Part shown: piece after piece, positions 1 through 7,069 of the stretch
How the letters are laid out: the number at the start of each line of letters is the position of its first letter
Numbering within the stretch: the first letter of the stretch is position 1
Assembly: GCF_002013915.1 (NCBI RefSeq)
Contig: NZ_MBTF01000002.1
Span: 186,001 to 250,000 of the forward strand
DNA from: Mucilaginibacter pedocola
Lineage (GTDB): Bacteria; Bacteroidota; Bacteroidia; Sphingobacteriales; Sphingobacteriaceae
Length of the DNA: 64,000 nt
Reading direction: 5' to 3'
The notes under the pieces: model-generated
The model's database searches: none
The model's input: only the letters and a program-made list of their open reading frames with translations
What the model was told of the DNA's origin: nothing
Translations under genes and position numbers: made by a program

Positions 1-587
1 AACGAATTGAGCGATACATTTACATGCACCAGTTTCATGGCCGCCATTTCGGTTAAAATATCCAAATCGCGTAGCACCAGGTTGTTTTTGGTGATAATAC
101 TTACCGGGTTACGATATTGCAGAAAAACCTGCAGCAGACCCCGGGTTATCTTCAGTTTACGCTCTATGGGCTGGTAACAATCGGTATTGCCCGACAATAC
201 CATGGCAACCGGCTCGTACCCTCGTTTGTTAAAATGTTTTTCGAGAAGTTCGGGCGCGTTGCGTTTTACAATTATCTTTCGCTCGAAATCGAGCCCGGCG
301 CTAAAGCCATAATACTCGTGGGTATTGCGAGCATAACAATAAATACAGCCATGCTCGCAGCCTTGGTAGGGGTTTATAGATACAAAACGCCCGAGGTCGG
401 GGCTGTTAGATTCGCTGACGATCTTCTTGGGGCTTTCCTCAAAAAGCTGCGTGCGGGTATCTTCCAGCAATTGTTCGTCCAGCCCCTCAACGTGGTCCAG
501 TACGTATTTGTTCTTCAGAAATTTGTTGTGCGTGTTTACCTGCGCCCCTCTTCCCTTAAAAAAATCGGGATTCTCCTCATGTGCCAT
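1..587 (-). CDS. Radical SAM protein, PA0069/Rv2578c-like (3' end outside window)
   Basis: The minus strand is open from an ATG at 585-587 to the window edge, giving 195 codons with no stop. The translation has a CxxxCxxC radical SAM cluster beginning at Cys77 (read as CEHGCIYCYARNTHEYYG), followed by an LSGNTDCYQP segment and a strand with ITKNN. This combination is that of the radical SAM family often named PA0069 or spore-photolyase-like, whose substrate is not known. It binds a 4Fe-4S cluster and S-adenosylmethionine. It lies 30 bases downstream of the regulator gene on the same strand but has its own -7-like element, so it may be transcribed separately. The C-terminal part lies outside the window. 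Confidence 0.85.
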   Translation of the reverse strand, partial: MAHEENPDFFKGRGAQVNTHNKFLKNKYVLDHVEGLDEQLLEDTRTQLFEESPKKIVSESNSPDLGRFVSINPYQGCEHGCIYCYARNTHEYYGFSAGLDFERKIIVKRNAPELLEKHFNKRGYEPVAMVLSGNTDCYQPIERKLKITRGLLQVFLQYRNPVSIITKNNLVLRDLDILTEMAAMKLVHVNVSLNS

Positions 588-593
588 GAGAAC

Positions 594-628
594 AAATTTG
601 CTAATTTTATTAGCAAATTACAAAGATA
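594..628 (-). promoter_or_regulatory. Promoter -7 element and inverted repeat before radical SAM gene
   Basis: On the minus strand 621-628 reads TATCTTTG, a match to the Bacteroidota -7 consensus TAnnTTTG. Directly after it is a perfect 10-base inverted repeat (595-604 and 610-619, AATTTGCTAA/TTAGCAAATT, 5-base loop). The repeat would straddle the transcription start, so it could be an operator or a 5' hairpin. It could also serve as the terminator of the regulator gene, whose stop is at 618-620. No clear -33 box was found. Confidence 0.4.
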
Positions 629-1259
629 TGAGATTGTTTTTTACCGCATAAAGTGCCAGGCCAACACGGCTTTTAATCTCCAGTTTTTCGAAAAGCTGGT
701 CGCGGTAACCGTCAACGGTGCGGGCGCTAACGTTCATTTCGTCAGCAATTTCTTTATAGGTGAGTTCGGTTGCTGCCAGTTTTAAAAACTCGAGCTCGCG
801 GGCATTTAGTTTAATATTGGCAGCCGAGTGGCTAAAACTATTTACAAGGTGGCGGGTAACAAAATCGGGGTAGTATATTTCGCCCTGCGCAACTTTGGTA
901 AGGGCTGTTTCAAACTCCAGGGGTTCAGCATCTTTTAACAAATAGCCTTTTACGCCAAGTTTTACCATTGCCAAAACTTTCTCAGCATCCTCATACATCG
1001 ATAGTATGATCACCGCAATATCGGGGTAATTGCTTCGCAGCCATTGGGCGGTTTCTATGCCACCCATTACGGGCATGTTTATATCTAAAATAATAATATC
1101 CGGCTTTAGCTGGGGCGATAGCTTTCGGGTAAGTTCCAACCCGTTGTCGGCCTCGAAAATGATCTTATAATTGCCCAGGCTTTGTATAAGCGATACAAGC
1201 CCGCCCCTAAAAAGGCGATGATCATCAACCAGCACTATCTCGACGGCATCCGTTGGCAT
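618..1259 (-). CDS. NarL/FixJ-family response regulator
   Basis: The 213-residue product has an N-terminal receiver domain with the acidic pair in VLVDDH, phospho-acceptor Asp59 in IIILDINMP and a Lys in GYLLKD. A C-terminal LuxR-type helix-turn-helix follows (LNARELEFLKLAATELTYKEIADEMNVSARTVDGYR, given here only as the region around residues 145-205). I start at the ATG at 1257-1259; a longer reading needs a TTG at 1298 and adds a segment not expected before the receiver fold. It is the last gene of the operon with the kinase at 2923-3717 and the 7-TM proteins, and is the likely partner of that kinase. The 236-base gap upstream may hold a promoter of its own, but no clear one was seen. Confidence 0.9.
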   Translation of the reverse strand: MPTDAVEIVLVDDHRLFRGGLVSLIQSLGNYKIIFEADNGLELTRKLSPQLKPDIIILDINMPVMGGIETAQWLRSNYPDIAVIILSMYEDAEKVLAMVKLGVKGYLLKDAEPLEFETALTKVAQGEIYYPDFVTRHLVNSFSHSAANIKLNARELEFLKLAATELTYKEIADEMNVSARTVDGYRDQLFEKLEIKSRVGLALYAVKNNLISL

Positions 1260-1495
1260 ACGTTTGTTGTAAGAGGGGACAATAATTATTGCATACAAAA
1301 ACCTTTGCCGGTTAAGCGGACGCTACCGCCCGCTGCCATTTTAAGGCGATTATTAATTGCTAATTTTTTAACCCCTTTCTTGTTGACTATCAATATACAA
1401 TAGTAAAATAAAGGAGCCGGCATTCGCGATGGTTAAATTAACTAAACATAAATGAAATTGCAATAGCATAAAACCATCAATCACCTTATACGAGG

Positions 1496-2143
1496 TTAAC
1501 GGGTTGAGGGTTTAACGTATAAAAAACAGGCAATAAGGCAGCCGTACAATAAAACGTTTGCTATGCTGCTAACCACCATCCAAAATTGCAGGTAGGCAAA
1601 GCTGTTTTTGTAAGCCAGATAGCTAAACGATGCAAAAAATAAAAACTCGCCAAGGTAAAAGAACAATACTCCGGTATTGAGCCAAAACCCGGGCTGCTTT
1701 AATAAGTTGAACGCTTGTGCCGAGGGGAGCGATATCAGTTGGCGGAAATAGACCCCGCAGGCAACTATAATTACCAGCGTTTGCAGTAATATACCGCTGA
1801 TATTGAGTTTCCAAAAACCATGTATAAGCAGCAAACTCAACACGCTATAGATTATTGAACCTACGATAGCTATTAAAATAGGCCTTTTATAGCGTGCCGT
1901 ACCTAAATTAGTATAAATGCTGAACGAATAAAACATAAACTCGATGAGCTCTACTATATTAACTGCCCATAGGTTGCTATGGTTTACCGAGAATACTTTG
2001 TAAAACGAGGCTGTTTCGTAAGCAACTATAAATAACAAAAAGAGGGGGAAATACCGGTACCGGGAAGCTGAAAGCTGCTTAATTTTGATAAAGGCCGTTA
2101 GTAGGGCCAAAAGCTCAAAGCAATAATAAATTTTTATCTCCAT
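1496..2143 (-). CDS. 7-TM protein, paralogue 1 of 3 beside two-component system
   Basis: The 215-residue protein is almost all membrane: about seven hydrophobic segments (roughly residues 5-22, 31-48, 60-80, 88-110, 115-135, 150-175 and 180-208) joined by short loops. It has no signal peptide or soluble domain. It shares the start (hydrophobic helix with FE near residue 9), the motif FWKLN...ILLQ and the motif PGFWLNTGVLFF with the genes at 2238-2894 and 3687-4337, so the three are paralogues. I do not recognise a named family. Its place in one operon with a histidine kinase and a regulator suggests a membrane sensor or transport role, which is inference only. Confidence 0.75.
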   Translation of the reverse strand: MEIKIYYCFELLALLTAFIKIKQLSASRYRYFPLFLLFIVAYETASFYKVFSVNHSNLWAVNIVELIEFMFYSFSIYTNLGTARYKRPILIAIVGSIIYSVLSLLLIHGFWKLNISGILLQTLVIIVACGVYFRQLISLPSAQAFNLLKQPGFWLNTGVLFFYLGEFLFFASFSYLAYKNSFAYLQFWMVVSSIANVLLYGCLIACFLYVKPSTR

Positions 2144-2237
2144 ACCACTAATACCTGCAACACGTCGCGAAGATATGTTTAACTTTCAAAATAACATACC
2201 TGTTTATGCCGGTTGTTAATGGGGCTGTGCTACTGTG

Positions 2238-2894
2238 CTACGGAGTTGTGTTTAGCTTTTGGTTATTAACTTTAAAAAAACAGATCGCTAAACAACTATA
2301 TAAAATGGCAATAGCGATATTGGAGATGCTGGCAAACATAATGAAGTAGCTGTAATCGTTGTTGTAGGCTCCGTAGGCAAATGAGCTGTAAACCAAAAAA
2401 TTAAGCAGGCAAAAAAATAACAAGCCGGTATTGAGCCAAAAGCCCGGCAGTTGAATGATAGATAAGCGCTCGTGCGAATACCGCAATAGTTCGTGATAAT
2501 ACAGGCCGGATAAAACGATGATGATCACATATTAAAGCAGTATAGTAGCGGTATCGAGCCGCCAAAAACCTTGAAAAAACGCCATATTAATAGCGGCAAA
2601 AGGTATGGATAGTATAATTGCGATTTTTGCGGCCTTTTTAAAACGAGGCGTTTTTAAAAGCGATGTTAAAAATAAGCTGTTAAAAAAGAAAGCAATGGAT
2701 ATGTTAATGTTTGCGATATACAGGTTTGAGTGGTTGATAACAAACCAATCTTGCAGGCTGCCGTACTCATAAATAACTACATATAATAGATAAGGCACGA
2801 AATATTTATAGGGAGTGCCTTGCATTTTTGGCCATCGCCACAATGCAGCCAAAAAAGCCAATACTTCAAAAATAAAATATGTGTAAACCAGCAT
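2238..2894 (-). pseudogene. 7-TM protein, paralogue 2 of 3, interrupted by in-frame TAA
   Basis: Two open segments (2532-2894, 120 codons; 2238-2531) lie in the same frame and together give a 218-codon protein colinear with the two sister genes. They are separated by one TAA at 2532-2534. In both sisters this position is Gln in the motif ILLQ, so a single CAA to TAA transition explains it. The downstream half keeps PGFWLNTGLLFF and all expected membrane helices without other damage, so the lesion is recent, a sequencing error, or tolerated. A GTG at 2526-2528 could restart translation. An 8-base tandem duplication (CTGTGCTA twice, 2225-2240) overlaps the 3' end. The gene lies 28 bases after the kinase. 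Confidence 0.75.
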
Positions 2895-2922
2895 TGTAAC
2901 AAAAGTGGGTATTTGTACCGAA

Positions 2923-3717
2923 TTAATGTGCCTGTACCGGCGAGGAAATGGTGACGGTTACTTTGCTGCCTTTACCCGGTTGGCTGTTAATTGCTGCTGT
3001 TGCGCCCACCATTGCAGCCCTGTTTTGCATATTCCGCAAGCCCGAACCGTTTGCTGTGGTAGCATTCATTTCAAAACCGGCGCCGTCATCGATAATGGCC
3101 ATCTCAAATAACTCGGGCTGGTATTGCAGCGATATATTGAACTGTTTGGCGCCCGAATGTTTAAGCACATTATTAAGCGCTTCCTGAAAAATGCGGAACA
3201 ATACCAACTCGCGTTCGTTGCCCAACGAGAACGAGTTGCCCTGAACATCCAGCGAGGAACCCATTATACTGCTTTTATTCAATCGCTCTACCTCTATGCC
3301 GATGGTTTTTACCAAACCTAAGTGTGCAATGTGTTCAAAACTGAGGCTTTTAGATAGGTCGCGAAGATCGGTTATAGCTTGCGAAACCAGTTTGCGGCTT
3401 TCGTCTATTTTGCTTGTTCGTGCGGTTTCACTGAGGTTGCCTGTTAAGGCCAGGTTCATTTTAACGAAAGACAATACCTGGGTTATATTGTCGTGAATTT
3501 CCTGGCTTACATAGTGCAGGGTTTGTTCCTGCATTTCTATTTGCGTTTTTAACAGCTCTTGCTTAAAAGCTGCCTGTTGTTGTTCTTTTTCGGTAATATG
3601 GTTATTGTGCTTACGCTGGTAAAAAAACAAAAAGCTGATGATAAATATGCCCAGCAACAGCAGCATTATAGTGCCTGCAATAATAATTACAATAAGCTGT
3701 TGACTTTCCGGGCGCAT
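2923..3717 (-). CDS. Sensor histidine kinase, HisKA_3 type with single TM helix
   Basis: The 264-residue kinase has one membrane helix at residues 8-33, then a coiled coil and the HisKA_3 dimerisation helix with phospho-acceptor His75 in QEIHDNITQVLS. The ATPase part shows the N box (EALNNVLKHSG), DDGAGF and GSGLRNMQNRA. It has no extracellular sensor loop, so it probably senses through a partner. It overlaps the 3' end of the 7-TM gene at 3687 by 31 bases, which implies translational coupling, and the next 7-TM gene starts 28 bases after it. The partner regulator is very likely the NarL-type protein at 618-1259. The sensing input from the 7-TM proteins is an inference. Confidence 0.92.
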   Translation of the reverse strand: MRPESQQLIVIIIAGTIMLLLLGIFIISFLFFYQRKHNNHITEKEQQQAAFKQELLKTQIEMQEQTLHYVSQEIHDNITQVLSFVKMNLALTGNLSETARTSKIDESRKLVSQAITDLRDLSKSLSFEHIAHLGLVKTIGIEVERLNKSSIMGSSLDVQGNSFSLGNERELVLFRIFQEALNNVLKHSGAKQFNISLQYQPELFEMAIIDDGAGFEMNATTANGSGLRNMQNRAAMVGATAAINSQPGKGSKVTVTISSPVQAH

Positions 3718-4337
3718 AAAAACGAAACTGTTAAACAGGAGTATAATATAGCAATTGCAAGGTTAGCTACAATTGTAAATAATAAATTAAACTCCATAAG
3801 TTGTTGATATGCTAAGAAAGCAAATGATGCGTAAATTAAAAAGTTAACGAGGCAGAAAAACAGTAAGCCGGTATTTAACCAAAATCCGGGTAACGAAACA
3901 ATGGATAAATGCACGTGCGTATAATTCATTAATTCGTAAAAGTACACGCAGGTTATAATTACCAGTATGGCAAATTGTAATAGGATGGTTGCAGAGTCTA
4001 ATTTGAAAAAGCCCTGAAAAAAAATATTGTTGATGATGGAGCAAAAAACGGATAACAGTATAGCTGCTGATACCCATTTTTTAAATACAGGTGTTTTAAT
4101 AAGCCTGCGCAGAAAAAGGCTGTAGAATAGGAAAAAAATAAATAACGTGATGTTGGCCGCCCACAAATTACTTCCGTTTATGCCAAACCACCTGTTTATG
4201 GTGCCAAACTCGTAAACTAAAATAAACAGAAGGTAGGGCGCAAAGTATTTATAGGCGGTGTTTTTAAGCCTCGGCAATTGAATAACCGAAACAATAAAGG
4301 CCAGCGCTTCAAAAAATAAATATAACTGGTCGAGCAT
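3687..4337 (-). CDS. 7-TM protein, paralogue 3 of 3 beside two-component system
   Basis: The 216-residue product has about seven membrane helices and the family marks LDSATILLQ and PGFWLNTGLLFF. I start at the ATG at 4335-4337, which matches the start of paralogue 2; a GTG two codons earlier is the alternative. Its end overlaps the kinase start by 31 bases, so production of this protein and the kinase is coupled. It lies 28 bases after the small Cys-tailed protein gene. Function is unknown. A sensory role for the kinase, which lacks a sensor domain, is a reasonable guess from the arrangement alone. Confidence 0.75.
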   Translation of the reverse strand: MLDQLYLFFEALAFIVSVIQLPRLKNTAYKYFAPYLLFILVYEFGTINRWFGINGSNLWAANITLFIFFLFYSLFLRRLIKTPVFKKWVSAAILLSVFCSIINNIFFQGFFKLDSATILLQFAILVIITCVYFYELMNYTHVHLSIVSLPGFWLNTGLLFFCLVNFLIYASFAFLAYQQLMEFNLLFTIVANLAIAILYSCLTVSFLCARKVNSLL

Positions 4338-4365
4338 TGCCACTAATATAGGTATTAAAGGGCTA

Positions 4366-4794
4366 TTAACAACCTATGTTGGGCGGGCACAGTTTTCCGT
4401 TATCCAACCCTTTTCCCGCTATGGAGGCATCGTCGTTAATGTTTTCTACCTGCCCGCTGGTGGTTATCAACACTACCATCAACTTGTTTTGATAATCGGT
4501 GCTATTATCATCCGGCAACGGGAAAATCTCCTTGTCGTGCAAGCCAAAATAAACCTTAAGCCCGTCGCAACCAGGATTTGCCGCAAAAAGGGCTTCTACA
4601 TCTTTTCTATTAAAAATAACAGCACGGGTGTCGCCTTTTTCCGGGTGCCTGCTATCCGAACAATCTATAGAGCGGTGGCGGCCATTATCCAATACCTGAA
4701 GTTTTGAAAAGAAGTTTTTTGATAAGGCGTTCAATTGTGTTTTGGTTACCATCCCTTTAGAGAGTGGCGATAAACCGGTGTGTTTTTCTGACAT
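4366..4794 (-). CDS. Uncharacterised 142-residue protein with C-terminal CPPNIGC tail
   Basis: This soluble protein has no signal peptide or membrane helix. It has a charged N-terminal half, a central segment GCDGLKVYFGLHD, a strand KLMVVLITTSG and ends in a Cys pair, CPPNIGC. The GCxGxxxYxG plus Cys-rich tail layout resembles small uncharacterised proteins I recall from other Bacteroidota, but I cannot name a family. It is the first gene of the minus-strand operon, just ahead of the 7-TM, kinase and regulator genes. A large hairpin at 4862-4905 lies in its upstream region. Whether the Cys pair binds metal or forms a disulfide cannot be told from sequence. Confidence 0.65.
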   Translation of the reverse strand: MSEKHTGLSPLSKGMVTKTQLNALSKNFFSKLQVLDNGRHRSIDCSDSRHPEKGDTRAVIFNRKDVEALFAANPGCDGLKVYFGLHDKEIFPLPDDNSTDYQNKLMVVLITTSGQVENINDDASIAGKGLDNGKLCPPNIGC

Positions 4795-4861
4795 GGTTGA
4801 GGGAATTTAAATTAATACAGGAAATGCGCTTTCTAAGGTAAAGGATTTCCGAACCCCGCGA

Positions 4862-4905
4862 GCACCGTGTTTTCACGGTATTTTATACCGCGAAAACAAC
4901 GGTGC
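4862..4905 (-). promoter_or_regulatory. Long nested inverted repeat upstream of 7-TM/kinase operon
   Basis: The segment folds as GCACCG / CGGTGC outside, GTTTTC / GAAAAC in the middle and CGGTAT-TTT-ATACCG (4876-4890) at the tip, with only a two-by-two mismatch and a one-base bulge: about 17 pairs. It starts 68 bases upstream of the first gene of the operon. It could be an operator for the NarL-type regulator, which binds inverted repeats, or a structured 5' leader. The surrounding gap 4795-5202 otherwise holds a second hairpin (5093-5109) and no gene. Confidence 0.5.
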
Positions 4906-5092
4906 AATTGGGTGATATACCCATACCATAATGATGGGTTTCGTACGAAATTTGTTACACAGATAATTAGTTGATTGTGCCTTTGCCGGCGCTTGCCGCA
5001 TCGGGAAAGAAAGTGTTAAAAATGAGTGGGCTCAAACACTCGTTTAAAGTTAATCCCTACTTCGGGGGAATTTAGGGACGGAAGGAACAGGC

Positions 5093-5109
5093 TGGGGGCT
5101 TTGCCCCCA
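5093..5109. repeat. GC-rich hairpin, REP-like, upstream of metallophosphoesterase
   Basis: TGGGGGC-TTT-GCCCCCA is a perfect 7-base stem with a 3-base loop, flanked by a second weaker pairing (GGAAGGA near 5081 and TCCTTCC near 5114). The element lies inside an apparent N-terminal extension of the next reading frame; its low-complexity translation argues that this stretch is intergenic and supports the later start at 5203. Confidence 0.45.
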
Positions 5110-5202
5110 CCATCTCCTTCCATTTTGCATGTTAAACTATCCACATTAAATACGGCCCTGCATCTACCGGCAACAATTAAGGGCATGGCGTGTTATACAG
5201 CC

Positions 5203-6294
5203 ATGCGCAATTTTTTGCAAAAGCTTTTATATAAGCCGGTTTTACGGCTGGCAAACAAATACTCGTCGCGGCCCAATACAGCCCGGGTAAACAAAGCACT
5301 AAACGCCCTCTATAAAAGCATCACCAATAAGCCGGGTAAAAAAGGGCCGGTAATTGCCACAGATAGCGCGAAAGACAAGTTCATTATACTATCTGACCAA
5401 CACAAAGGTGCCCGCGATGGTGCCGACATGTTTGCCAATTGCGAGCGCGCCTATCTGGCTGCTCTCACTCATTATTATAAGAACGGTTTCACTTATATCA
5501 ACCTCGGTGATAGCGAAGAACTATGGGAGAACACTTTTCTCACGGTAAAAAAGCATAACAAAGCCACTTTCGAACAAGAGAAGCTTTTTATTGATGCCGA
5601 TAGATTTATAAAAATATTTGGCAACCACGACCTGTATTGGGGTAACGACCCATTGGCCATGGCAAGCCTGCTGCAGATATATGGTAAGGCTATCCGCATA
5701 TACGAGGGGGTAATTTTGCAGGGAACCGTTAACCATAAACAACTTGCCATATTTATGACGCACGGGCACCAGGGCGATGCCCAAAGCGATGGTAATTGGT
5801 TTAGCAAATGGTTTGTATCCGATATTTGGGGACCGCTGCAGGGCTATTTGGGCATTAATCCAAACACCCCGGCTTTTAATAACCAAATGAAAACCGACCA
5901 CAATCGCATTATGTACGAGTGGAGCAGTAAACGAAAAGACATGCTGCTGATAACCGGGCACACCCATCAGCCGGTGTTTCGCTCTTTAACACATCTCGAA
6001 AACCTGTATGTGGCGCTGGAGGTTGCGAAAAATGCAGAAGACACCGATAAGATAACTAAGATTGAAAACGAAATAACGGCGTTACACCTAAAAGGCAATA
6101 CGCAGCCCAACTTTAATGGTTATTTGGATACTTATTTTAACACAGGTTGCTGCTGTTTTGATGACGGCGACATCACCGGGATAGAAATTGAGGGCGGCTG
6201 CATCCGCCTGATAAAATGGAGCGGCCATAAAAAAACAATAACGGAGCGAGTGGTATTAGAGGAGTGTAAACTGGACGAACTTAAGCTATCTTAA
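5203..6294 (+). CDS. Calcineurin-like metallophosphoesterase
   Basis: The 363-residue protein carries the full set of metallophosphoesterase motifs: SDQH (first metal pair), NLGDSEE, GNHDLYWG, THGHQGD and TGHTHQP. These place two divalent metals and catalyse phosphoester hydrolysis; the substrate cannot be told. There is no signal peptide, so it is cytoplasmic. The frame is open back to a GTG at 5026, but the extra 59 codons translate a GC-rich hairpin and look non-coding. I chose the ATG at 5203 (MRNFLQKLL); an ATG at 5185 is possible. It stands alone between the minus-strand operons on both sides. Confidence 0.88.
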   Translation: MRNFLQKLLYKPVLRLANKYSSRPNTARVNKALNALYKSITNKPGKKGPVIATDSAKDKFIILSDQHKGARDGADMFANCERAYLAALTHYYKNGFTYINLGDSEELWENTFLTVKKHNKATFEQEKLFIDADRFIKIFGNHDLYWGNDPLAMASLLQIYGKAIRIYEGVILQGTVNHKQLAIFMTHGHQGDAQSDGNWFSKWFVSDIWGPLQGYLGINPNTPAFNNQMKTDHNRIMYEWSSKRKDMLLITGHTHQPVFRSLTHLENLYVALEVAKNAEDTDKITKIENEITALHLKGNTQPNFNGYLDTYFNTGCCCFDDGDITGIEIEGGCIRLIKWSGHKKTITERVVLEECKLDELKLS

Positions 6295-6335
6295 AGAATC
6301 GATGGCATCGCTGGCAATCGGTGAATAAAGAAGAC

Positions 6336-6974
6336 CTAACCATCCAACATAAAAACGAATAGCTCTTTTGGCCCATGGGCACCCAGCACCAGTGTCTTCT
6401 CGATATCTGCAGTGCGGCTTGGGCCGGTTACCGTGGTGATCATGGAAGGGATGCTGCTGCCATATTTCTCTTTAATGAGTTTGAACCCATCCTTTAGGTC
6501 CATTACCATTTGCGAAGTGTAAGCCAAAACAATGTGCACCGGCGGATAAATACTAAGCCTGCGCCCTGCGGCATTGCCATTAGATAGCATGATGCTGCCG
6601 TTGCGGGCTATCAGCGCTTCGCAAAGCGTAAAGCCAACTTCGGCCTGTTCAAAATCTTTATCTGTCTCGAAGTAAGGGTATTCGTATGTGCTCAGAATTT
6701 GTTGCAGCGCGGGTTCCCAGCAGTATATTTTATGCCACTTGCGCTCTTCGGCAAGTTCCAACAGGTTTTCTATAAATTGTACCTCGTCTTCACAAAAAAC
6801 AAATTGGCCGTTTACAGCCGTAAATTGCTCTGCAAAAACCACCTCTGGCAAGTCTTCGCTTGGCGGGTACATGGGTAGCTCTTCCAGGCTGGGGTAAGGG
6901 TTATCACGCTTCTCTAAAAGCGCCTTGCGCACTTTTTTAAGCAGTTTTTCTTTTGATGTAGTGATGTCCCTCAT
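6336..6974 (-). CDS. LUD-domain protein, LutC/YkgG-like
   Basis: The 212-residue protein matches the LUD (lactate utilisation) fold: an N-terminal helix with SKEKLLKKVRKAL, a middle ARNGSIMLSNGNAAGRR segment, and the C-terminal TGPSRTADIEKTLVLGAHGP motif typical of LutC-like proteins. In LutABC operons this subunit takes part in lactate oxidation. Here LutA and LutB are absent and it follows ftsH on the same strand after a 95-base spacer that holds a 19-base inverted repeat. As a lone LUD protein its role is uncertain; this ftsH neighbourhood may be conserved in related genomes, which I could not check. Confidence 0.85.
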   Translation of the reverse strand: MRDITTSKEKLLKKVRKALLEKRDNPYPSLEELPMYPPSEDLPEVVFAEQFTAVNGQFVFCEDEVQFIENLLELAEERKWHKIYCWEPALQQILSTYEYPYFETDKDFEQAEVGFTLCEALIARNGSIMLSNGNAAGRRLSIYPPVHIVLAYTSQMVMDLKDGFKLIKEKYGSSIPSMITTVTGPSRTADIEKTLVLGAHGPKELFVFMLDG

Positions 6975-6990
6975 ATAAAGCCAAAAGTAA

Positions 6991-7049
6991 AAAGTCTAAA
7001 GTTATAAGTCAATCCTTTATGGGATGCGCAACTTATAACTTTAGACTTT
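6991..7049. repeat. 19-base perfect inverted repeat in ftsH-LUD spacer
   Basis: Arms 6991-7009 (AAAGTCTAAAGTTATAAGT) and 7031-7049 are exact reverse complements around a 21-base loop. The AT-rich arms have no T-run typical of an intrinsic terminator. The element sits in an intercistronic spacer like the one between era and der, so it may be a dispersed intergenic repeat or a processing site. Confidence 0.6.
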
Positions 7050-7069
7050 ACGAACTTCTTTTTTAAAAC

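Noticed and set aside
117..785. Plus-strand open frame of 222 codons at the left end
   Set aside because: It is the antisense of the radical SAM and regulator genes, whose motifs (CxxxCxxC, helix-turn-helix) are clear on the minus strand.
5026..5202. Upstream extension of the metallophosphoesterase with GTG start
   Set aside because: The 59 extra codons translate a GC-rich hairpin and low-complexity text; the fold begins after 5203.
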